NCBI GenBank assembly: GCA_013365325.1
Contig: JABVXV010000467.1
Coordinates: 1-37,633, forward strand
Reading direction: 5' to 3'
Source of the DNA: Dipetalonema caudispina
Taxonomy: Eukaryota > Nematoda > Chromadorea > Rhabditida > Onchocercidae
DNA length: 37,633 bases
Below the pieces are notes generated by a model. That model saw only the letters and a list, made by a program, of their open reading frames with translations, had not been told where the DNA came from and ran no database searches. Positions 1 through 10,400 of the stretch are shown here, one piece after another (within the stretch, counting starts at the first letter, position 1; each line of letters begins with the position of its first letter). The position numbers and the translations under genes were made by a program.

Positions 1-120
<120 letters not shown>

Positions 121-3100
121 TGCTGTTGCTGCTGCTGCTGTATTAGCAGCAATGATTATGAATCAAATTTCTTTCATCAAAAGGATTAAATGAGCGAAAG
201 AAAAAAATTACACTCAAAATATTGAAGCTTTGCTTTTAACTTTAAGAACGGAAATCAATTGTTGTCAGTGGAATATATTAGAAAAATTTTTGTTATCTAT
301 TTTGGGAAAAGTATCATCTTTTATAGGGAATATTTAAATTTAACAAAAAAAAAGACTGACTAACAAAGAAATGTAAAAAAAAAAACGATTAAAATAAAAT
401 ACCGATCAAACAGTTGTTTTATTTTCTACTTTTTTTTTTTTTTTTTTAATGGATAGTAGTAGGCCAGACGATGCGTAAAATTTAAGAATTGATGAAATTG
501 TCAAAGATCAAAGGTTATAAGTTAAATACTAGGTTATTTAGATGTATGATATCAGTCACACAAAATCTACCTGACTAAAGGCAAATTAGTAGTAAACTAA
601 TCTGACATACAATAGTCAAAACTTGTTTCAAGCACCGCTTGAATTCGAGAAGGATACTTAGTAGGATTTGAGAGGTACTCAAGGAAAATTCGATAAGATA
701 AATGTACTTAAATAAATCAAAGAAGTTAGAAAGATCACTCTTGACTTCGAGATCGAGCAACTAATTTACAAGTAATTAAAGTCGTGCCACACAGAAAACA
801 TGTCATATTTTAAAAATATAATTATTGTTGACTTTGAAGAGGATCTTTGTAGTTTAATGCAGTACTTCCTGCAGCTGTTGCAGAAGCGGGAAACTATGAA
901 GGTCACCATTTGGAGCTATTATCAAATTATATTGTAGGAAGTTGTCCAGTTTGTGTCCATAGTGTCTTTTCGTGCCGACCCATATCCAAACGAGGATTGA
1001 TTACAAAATTGATAATTTTTTGAAATTAAATCAATGTAGACAACGAAGAGAACAATGGCTACTACACTAACTTGGCGCTTTGCTAGAGTCCTTTAAAAAA
1101 GTTACCGTAAGAATAAGCGAAGGAAACAAAATAATGTAGTTTGAACTACAATTATAACAATAGTGATTATAATATAAATGATGAGGATGGTGATAATAAT
1201 GACAATGATGATAAAGATAACGTAATAGCGATGATGGTAATGACGATTATGACGTCGACAATAATGAAAACGATGTTAATGTCGTTTCATGTGTCAATTG
1301 TGCCCGTGGTACCGTAGACAGTGACCTCCACATTTCACCGTGAAAGACAAAGAAATGGGCCGAATATGCAGAAGGCATTTCAAGTTTGGTAATAATTAAG
1401 AAGTCTCAAATCATCCACGATTATCTATCGTCACCACTGCGCAATTTGCATATCGGTTCAGAGGTACCTTAAAAGGAGACAAAGAAACAGCGGAAGAATG
1501 ACAGGAAGTAAATGAATGGATGTTTTAGTTTTCAAAGGATACATCTGCGATCGCGAATTGACGTCCTCAGTGCTAGGAACCACTTCGATCCATCGATGAT
1601 CGGTGTCGTGAATACACGTGACGTCCCTTCTGTGGTGCTCGGAATTGATAGCAAGATGATGTGCCATCAGTCTTCTCTCTACATTTCCCGTTTCGCAATA
1701 ATTTAAAAAAAGTAAAACGAACTTGACAAAAAAATCCATTAATAAACTTGAGAAAACAATGAATCTTATAAAAAGAGTAAGCAATTCTAATAATATCACT
1801 TATTAAATTCAATCTTGATACTTTTAATAATACTTATTTTCATCTTCCTTTACCTATACAACTTGATTTAAACGGTAAATAAGTAGCAGCAAGAAAAACA
1901 CCAAAACAACAGATGGAGAATTATTGATTGCTAAAGTACGAACTGACTTCAATGTTTGCTTAAAATATTAAAATATTTGGTTTCAAGGGAAGAATTTTAA
2001 TATTTACTACACTGATATATGAATATGATCATCATATCAATTAGATTTATCACCAAGAATAAAGAGTGCCATTCAGTAGAAAGCACTCAATTGGTAGAAT
2101 TTAATTTGAGACCCAAAAATGATAAGTGTTTCAGTTTCAGAATCGTTTGCTGTTTAATAAAAGAAATAATTAGTTTTTTTTTTTTTTTAAAAAGAATATT
2201 TTCCTCAATGAAGTAAATGATTTGTGCATTTGTATTTCAATAGATGAAATGATGATTCGAGAGATTATTTTTTCCATGTAAAACATTTCTAGGACACCAA
2301 CTGCTATATATCATAATGAAATACATTATTGTTTGTTATCTATATAATGATATTATTATAAATCATTAAATCAGTAGAGGTTAATTTGTCGTGTTATTCG
2401 TCATATCGATATAGGGTTAGAAGGGAAAGAAGCAGGAAAGAATATATTCCGCATACGGAAAGAAAGCAAATTGTCCAGTTTATGAAGAAATTTTATTATC
2501 ACTGTTAGGAATAGAATCAATACGGTTGTTCGATTATTTTAATATTTTGACTAAAACAGTTATATTTTCCGGTGATATCACATTTTATACCAAAAAATAG
2601 CCTTTTATTACCTTCTCTGCTATCTAAAACTGCAATGTTTTATCGTTTAGAATTTTTTTTTTTTTCCTATAGAACTTAAAACAAGTGATGACAAAATATT
2701 CGATATACTCCGACCAAATTTTATGAAATTTAGAATACTTGTAAAACAAACTTGCCAAAATATGATTTCTATTTATCAACAATTACCTTTTTTTTTTCCC
2801 TCTTTATTTGTTCATTTTTCAAAAGTTTATTGATGTTAATTAAAAAATTCTCAGATAGTAATGAAAGGGAAATGAAAAAAAAAAAAAGAATGTATTAAGT
2901 TTGTGAGAACAAAAGGGAAGATTTCAACCACACACTTTATCTTCTTGATTGCTGTCGTTCCTACGGCATTTGTTTTTCGTCGAAACTGTCAACAAATTCT
3001 CTCGTCGTTTTCAAGAAAAAAAAAAGAAATTTGTAAAATGAATTGGTATTAATTTTTGTTAATGAAACAAACTTTTTTATTTCCTTTTAATTTTCTCTTT

Positions 3101-3587
3101 TGTTGTACAAGAAAAAGGAAGAAACTTTCCAGTTTCTTTGTATGCCTTTTGTTGTCTACGTGAATGGACGTAATGATAAATTCAAGGTTATCCATTTTGA
3201 AAATGTTATGCCATGGGAGATGTGTATGATTATCATTAAACATATTTTCAATGATGCAATTTGATGAATTTCATTAAGGTAAGAGGAAGAAGCTCGGATC
3301 AACTGATGTATCAATATCGCTGATATTATTACATAAGTTTTCTTTTCATAATTTCAAATTATCCGCGATCATAAGAATTCCGTCTCTATCCATCATCGTA
3401 GGTGATCAATAATAAATAGTATTATAAAGCAAAAGAGGTCATTATATTTTGTTAAATGGATTAATGAGCAGTTGCGACGAGATATGAAGTACATGTGCAT
3501 TAAAAGTAAATGGTTTCATTCCATCCTTTTCAGTTCGATGAATTTTCTGGAATGATAATAGTGGAAAGTATTGCATTGTATTTATAC
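121..3587. other. AT-rich region, no confident gene
   Basis: Mostly AT-rich sequence dense in stops, with many A and T homopolymers. Two locally GC-richer patches stand out. At 800-937 a plus frame encodes a 45-codon ORF beginning MSYFKNIIIV. At about 1500-1710 several frames on both strands are open at once. Neither matches a family I recognise, and neither has a convincing set of splice sites. TGACGT occurs near 1249, 1559 and 1618. The rest shows nothing I can name. Confidence 0.5.
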
Positions 3588-3687
3588 ACTTCGAACCGTT
3601 ATCCGACGAAGAACTATTAATAGGGGAATTTGAAAACGAAGATCTCGATGGAATCGAATTTTCAACAGAGTGAGGTCTCTTTTTACA
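3588..3687 (-). CDS. possible serine-rich internal exon (isolated candidate)
   Basis: On the minus strand a good acceptor (ATTTCAG) ends at 3688. It is followed by an open stretch that begins CKKRPHSVENSIPSRSSF and continues into a Ser/Asn-rich segment ending near SSSSDNGSK. A GT dinucleotide (GTATAA) just after 3588 could be a donor. Composition and sequence resemble a disordered coding segment more than the surrounding AT-rich DNA. No flanking exons were found and no family is recognised, so this may be a chance open frame. The frame also stays open beyond the proposed donor to about 3442. Confidence 0.2.
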
Positions 3688-5233
3688 CTGAAATTGTCCC
3701 AAAAATTTGTTAGATTGTTAGATTGTTTGCACTTCCACATTGATAGCTTTATCATAATTCATAGCACGTAACCATTAATTGTCAAAAATGTGCAAGAATT
3801 GAACTGTTTTTTACAAAATCCAAAAAAAAAAACCATCCTTTTTTTGAATTCCTCTAAAGTCATTAAAACTTTTTCAGCTGAAAATGGTGTATTTTTTCCA
3901 AGAAATAGAAAGCAAACATTTGAAAAATGATCTAAAAATATTTATCATCCCAACTTTTGATGGAATAATAAATATTTTTAGTTCATTTTAAATGGTAAAT
4001 ATTTTAAATTTCGATGTTCAAAAATTCTTTTTAAAAAATTATGAAGCTTAATCTTTATAAACAATCCAAAATAACTGATGAAATCATTCTGCCAAATATG
4101 AATCGAATAAAATTTAATTAGAAATGATCCTCCTATGTGGTTAGTTGAATTTCTTTAAACTTTAAGAAAAATATTTAAATAAATAAAGGTAAGAATAAAA
4201 GGAATAATTTAGAAATATATGATGACAACTGTTCCTCACAGCTCATTTAATCATTTCATTGCCAATACAACTATGATTAAACTTGAATAATTAGAGAGTC
4301 TTAAGCAACTTTCGGATCTGAATCACTACATATCACCATATAGTCGATTTTTTAGTATCACGTAGCAAATTGTAAATTTCTGAAATATGAGAAATTACTC
4401 TATCATTAGCATTCACTTATTGAATTGCATAGAAGTTTCTCTTTTGATATGAAAGTGGAAACGATCAGTGCAACTGTAAAACATTTTACAGTAACCAATT
4501 GACACATCCATCTGGAGCATTTTGCTAGCAAAGTATAAAAAACTACGGATGACACTAAAGAGTCTAATTATAATGGTACTTGATATTTACTGATCATATT
4601 TAATGTTATCAGATTGATTTCTTGACCACAGGGTGATGACAAACCATGGTCTCAACTTTGTGTTGTCATTTTCAAATAATTATTTGCACGATAAAACTTA
4701 TCGAGAAAGATCAAGTAAGAATATTAAGTTTCAAATGAAAGGTGAAAAAAAAAGAAGAGAAACACAGAAGAATTTTTCAATATCAAAAGAATGCATCTAG
4801 AAGAGAAGTTTAAAACTTGATGATCGAAATGATCAGAACTTTAGCTATCAAATGAAAAGGGAGGAAATAATAAATGTCTCATATGACCAATTTTGAAATC
4901 AGCTGAAATTTTTTAATAAATAATCAAATGAGCAAACATTTGATATACGTTTGGACCTAAAATTAGATTAAAATAAATAAAAAAAAAAAGACATGCAAAC
5001 AGATGGATGAACGGACAATCAAAGAGAAGATTGCAAGGGAAAGACTATAATTTTCAAAATTTCACATTCTGCAAATGATATATAGTAGAGTGACGAATTG
5101 TTAGGATCCCAGACAGTGAATAATCAATTTTGATGAATTGCATAGGGAGGAGAAATGAGAAATGACCAACGAACAGGTCGCCTCTTCCCAATCATATCGT
5201 AAGGATACATGAATAAAGGAACCTTAGTCCATT

Positions 5234-5254
5234 TTCTTCTTCTTCTTCTTCTTC
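5234..5254. repeat. TTC triplet repeat
   Basis: Seven uninterrupted TTC triplets in AT-rich noncoding sequence. Read on the minus strand it is a GAA repeat. No gene context. Confidence 0.9.
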
Positions 5255-5877
5255 TACAAATAAAATTAATCACAAGAATATGCACTCGTTAGAATAAACT
5301 TTCATTCTTCATACTTTCTTCATGTCAAATTTCCCATTTTATTATTCAAATTGACATACTCAGAAGTCAACTATTTTAGGAAGGAATGAATGAATATACA
5401 TGGAAATTTAGAAAGGTTGAATTTAATTTCTTTCAGTTAAACAAATTTTAGATAGGATAATTTTACTACAGCATTACATGAATTCGATGACGTAGTTTCA
5501 GTAAGAGTAAGACTTTGTGTTCTTAATTTAATTTAAAGAGATTCTACTTCCCATAGAAGTAGTCGTTAAATAAAGCGAGAAAGAATGGAAATTTCATAGC
5601 TGTATTTATTTAAGGGAGCATTTTTAAAATTAAAGATCACGAAATCTTTGTTTGCCAACCTTACTTTATTTTCAAGAAAATAGTTCAGTTTTGTACAATT
5701 CTTATGAATGGTGAAGTAGAAAAAAACTATACTCATTATTTGAAGATTTAAGAATTAGATAATAAGAAGCAGATTATAAAATTTATCAAATGCAGTAGCA
5801 CCTGTTGACCATTTGCTCATATTACTATCCTTCAGAATACTCCTTATGTTGACCTTGCTATTTCATAATTTCCTGTT

Positions 5878-5895
5878 TATATATATATATATATT
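5878..5895. repeat. short TA dinucleotide run
   Basis: About eight TA units in noncoding sequence; an ordinary AT microsatellite. Confidence 0.8.
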
Positions 5896-7178
5896 GATAA
5901 TCTTCCTGCAATTCCTGTAAATTTCCGTATAATTCTTTGAAGTTCTGTAATTTTCTTCTTCGAAGACCATCTGCTATTGTTCGACATCTCTCTTTTTCTT
6001 TACTTCTCCTTATAAATTTCCTATTTCATCAACTATTAAATTTATTCAGCACCAATTCTCATAGCTCCATTTAAGTCTTTGGTTTTGAAAAATTGAATAT
6101 AATGATTAATGATTTATGTTTTAAAGGAGCATCACTGACGGGAAATTTTCAAATGTTTGCAGAAATTTCTTCTAAATTATTTGGGATGTATAAATTTCAA
6201 TTATCTTCTTGAATTCAAATAAATAAAATCGAACTTATCGTTCGTCTGAAATATGTACAAATAGCTTTACTCACTATTGTAAGTAATTATAACAACAAGT
6301 CTATGTTAATTACAGCAATAGCAATGGTTGTTGCAATTGTAAAAGACAGCAAAAGTGGTACAAGTGGTTGATCGGTACTTTAAGTCTTTGGCTAATTGAA
6401 ATCAGTTCGATATGTGATACGCTTGAAATGGAACTAAATAATCGATTTAGTCTATAAATATAATTATAATGACCTATCTCTCTTCAGGAAAAGAAAATGG
6501 AAACTTATTTTGTTTCTACGACTCAAAACATATATCATTTATTTCCTTTCATGCCTTTGGTAAAAGGTTCGAAAGATCCGATAGGTTTTTGCTTATGCAT
6601 ATCATTACCCAATTACCAATTTTTTTTTGCTGTAAGTTAAAAAAAAAAGGTAAACGAAAGAAAATTGCTGAAAATCATTCAATGGTATATATTCTATTTT
6701 TTCTAATGAAATTATCAACTGTATAATTTCATTAGAAATTCACCGGGAAAATTATAATTGTTATTGAATCGTACAAAATAAAATTACAGCTGATTACACC
6801 AAAAAACATCAATTTATTCAAATGGACTCATTTAGCTAATAAAAATGGTACAAGATGGCATAGTATGAAGTGAAGAAATAAGAATTGATACTCTTAATTT
6901 TTTTTCTGCACCAAATGTACAATATGCAAATTAAACTATCGGAAACTTATTATTTGAAATTTGAAATCAATAAAATAGCAAAGCTTTTTCTATTCTTCTA
7001 TCATATATGAATAATAAATAAAAGAAATCTTGTTTCTTGCTATAACATACATATACAGAATACACGTGTGCACAGATAAAAATATATTTTCATACTTTGA
7101 AGTCCTCAAAAGATATGCAAAATTTTCACTTCGTAATTATGTGGAAATTTAGATTTCAAATTTTTCAAATTACAATCA

Positions 7179-7185
7179 TTTTCAG
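7179..7185 (+). promoter_or_regulatory. candidate trans-splice (SL) or first cis acceptor for the UBE3A-like gene
   Basis: A TTTTCAG-type acceptor ends at 7185, preceded by a T-rich tract and about 275 bases upstream of the chosen start codon at 7461. In nematodes such an acceptor often marks spliced-leader addition. If so, the 5' leader is about 275 nt and includes a T/G-rich stretch (about 7293-7391). An upstream noncoding exon is equally possible. Based on motif only. Confidence 0.3.
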
Positions 7186-7306
7186 TTCGAAATCGTTGAT
7201 CGTAGCAATTTTCACCTATTGAAATTTGAAAATTCAAAATTTTTAATTTTTAAAGTAGATCTCGGAACGAAACTTTGGATACTGTATTGTAGTCGTTTTC
7301 GTTGTA

Positions 7307-7387
7307 ATGATTTTCTGGTTTGGGTGTGCTTGTTTATCTGTGTGTGTTTTTTATATGTGGTTTTATTTGGGTGTATTGTTGCCTTGA
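7307..7387 (+). other. upstream ORF (26 codons) in the putative 5' leader
   Basis: An ATG at 7307 opens a 26-codon frame ending in TGA at 7385-7387, 73 bases before the ligase start codon. The peptide is hydrophobic (begins MIFWFGCACL). If the leader begins near 7186, this uORF would sit in the mRNA and could lower translation of the main frame. It lies in a T/G-rich tract, and the peptide need not have a function of its own. Confidence 0.3.
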
Positions 7388-7460
7388 TTGTTTTCCGGAT
7401 CCATAGTCCGGAAATAATTCTGGAGAGGAGTAGAGTACGTCGGTGGTTTTTTTCCTCAAA

Positions 7461-10400
7461 ATGAATGGGTCTGATGAACGAGAACATGATAATGCTCATC
7501 GACATGGACCTCCACAAACCATGAAAATAGCTATTGGGAAGTATCATAAACAGGTTAGCTTTTCAGCTCATTAAGTTTCATGTCGAATTTCTGGTTAGAA
7601 CAAATTATCTGATTCGTTACATATTGTGGGTTAGTTAGGAAAGAATTTATGTGTTCTATCTTTGATATCAATTCTTTCTTTCAACAGTTCTTTTTTTTTT
7701 TTAAATTTTGTATAGTGGAAGGGAGTTATTAAATAGAACTCCATTTTTTTCCAATCTTTAATATGAATATTCCTCATCTACTCCAGTGAAAGTGTGACTG
7801 GGGAAAAATTTATCGCGAAATTTGATAATTTCACTTAAATGGTTTGATGTTGAACATTTATCGCTCAGTTTTTTGCTTGGTGGGATTTAGAGGTCGAGAT
7901 TTGTTAATCTACAGTCTAATCTCATTTTTAAATTCAAACTAGTTAGTCTGGGATCTCGTAGAGCTACTTTAAACGCTAAGAAAAGTAATGTATAATTATA
8001 TTTCCTCATAGAAAAATGCTGCTTCTAGGATTATTTCATATTAGTTATTTGCTGTGTTGCAGTTGCTAGTTGGTTGTGGACGGTTATATTGTTCCAATGA
8101 AAACTGTGCATCATCCGGAAAATTGCCCAAATTGACAAGTAATGAAGCTGCAGCTCGAGCAATTACCTGTTTGCGAGATAAGGCACGATTATGCGAGCCA
8201 CTTCCGGGTAAATTATAGTTACAGTTCTTTATTTCATCGAAAATATTTGATCTTAATTGGTAGGAGAAATGTGTGAAAAATAATCAGTTTATTACTTCTT
8301 GATAAATTGAATCAAACGTATTCTTTTCTGGATGATTGTTCACGAATCATCTCCAAAATGTCAGTTGACAGTGCATTATTTCCATCATTAATGAATTCGC
8401 TGCCATCCCTGGATTTGTCTTATATTTTATAATCACCGACCGTTCCTCTCCTTCTCCTCCTCTTCCTCCCTCTAGAAGAGCATCGGGTGCTTTTCTCACT
8501 TTATCCATTAGTATATTTTAATGCCATTTATGCAAATTTTGATCGTTCTTTCATAATTTGATGAAGACTTGTTTGCTGCTTTTTTCTTATCATTGATTGT
8601 TATATTCATGTTTTGTGGGTTTGTCAGCTTCTGAATTTCGAATTCACAGAATTTTTGACAGTGGAGGCGATAGATCCACAGGAATCACTAAATGAAGAAA
8701 CAGTGAAAAAATTATTGGAAAAGTGTCGGGCAAAGGGTGATTGGTATTGGATAAGAGCTTATTTGGAACGTGCATTAGGCAGTCGTATAGCGCTGCTGAG
8801 TTCATTTCGCAGTAACAGTTTTCGAACACAGCTAGAAGGGGTAATTTTTCTCTTGCTTTGTGAATATCTCTCGGTAATTTTAAATGGGAAAATTCAAAGT
8901 GATACTAAGAAGGGAGCATAATGAGAAACAAGTGGAAATTTAAATAATACTAAAAGGAAAGGAATTAAATTCCAAGTTATTTGACGGGTGTTTTCCAAAT
9001 GTTGCAGAATGCAATCGATTCTGGAGTAATGGGTACATCAACTGAACAACAATCAGTTTCACAACGGAAACGAAGAGCGCAGGCCGATGTGGATGGTGCA
9101 GAACTCCAGTTAGAAACCAAGACAGATACTTCTTCCATCGCTGTTAACTGTGGTAAATTATTATTTAAGAACTTTGGTTAAAACCTCTCCTTTCCACTGG
9201 TGAGTCTGGATTTCAACTAATAAAGTTCCCCTAAATTCCGATTCCAACTATAAAACATGTCCGCAGTTTTTGCTGAAATTGCATAAACACAGGAGAGAAA
9301 GAAATGGAAGAAAAGATAGATCGAAAATACAGTCGTGGAGAAAGGACAAGCAGTGAATTAGCATTGGATATAACTCAATCGTCTCATTCAGATACCTCCA
9401 CTGAAATGTCACTTTCTCGTACGCTGGCAAGTGAACTTACAAGGTTTGTTCCTTTATCATGTGGTGAACTCAAGCTGTCAAGAAAACTAGTGGAAACTAA
9501 TTTGTAGTGGAAATTAGATTAGCTCTTTAGAAAGATGGTTATATTTTAGAAAGCGAAAGAGAGGGATAAAAGTTTATTTTCAGATCAGCGTCTGATTCAA
9601 GTAGTATGCAGTATGTAAGCAACACATCACAAAAGAGTTGCAGTTATTATGGATGGATAAATGAGGTAGTTGAAAACCAAAATATGCTAATTAAAAGTAC
9701 GGAAGAGAATGTATATTGTTCGTTCCTTTGCTGTTGCAGATCTTTCCCAACTTATAAAATCTTCGTCAATAATTTTTACAAACTTTCCATCTAATGCTCT
9801 CCTTGTACTTTTTATAGCTGATTTCTATACTATTTTCGTTGTTGCGTATATTGCAGGAAAAAGCTACACGGTCAGTGGAAGAAATTTCAAAAATTGTCGC
9901 ACAACTACGGGAAGGAAAGTAAGCGTTTGAATTTTAATCATCCGGCCATTTCTTAACACTCTTTATAAAATTTTCGTTAGTGATTTGTACAAGCTTTTCT
10001 GGACCCTATCTAATGATTAGAAATTCTCTGAAAATTCTGTAAAATCAGTTAACTGGATTAAGATCGCCGACGGATATGGATGCAGCACGACGTTGTTTTC
10101 GCTTGCTTTTCATCGAAACAAACGAACATAAGAATTATTTGAATGCTGCGATGGGTGCAGTAGCTCAGCTTTGTAGCATAATTGATTTTCAGGTAAAGAT
10201 TTATTATCCTAAAATGAATTCATTTCCGGTATTTCAGAATTTCATATAGGTCAAGGAAGTTAACCATATACATTTATTAAGCTTAATTATTTGTTGTAAT
10301 TCTGATCAGATACTGCCCGACGACAAACTCTTTGTCACTTCTAATTGTTTATCTTTTTCTTTGATCATTGAAGAAAATCTTTTCTCCATAACCGTACCAT

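Larger units (their letters stand above)
3688..7178. other. AT-rich region, no gene seen
   Basis: No coding segment I can support on either strand. It contains short simple repeats and long A/T runs. An 85-codon plus frame at 6469-6726 is lysine/phenylalanine-rich with poly(A)/poly(T) tracts and looks like chance. The 3' part presumably contains the promoter of the ubiquitin ligase gene, but I recognise no specific promoter element. Confidence 0.5.
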
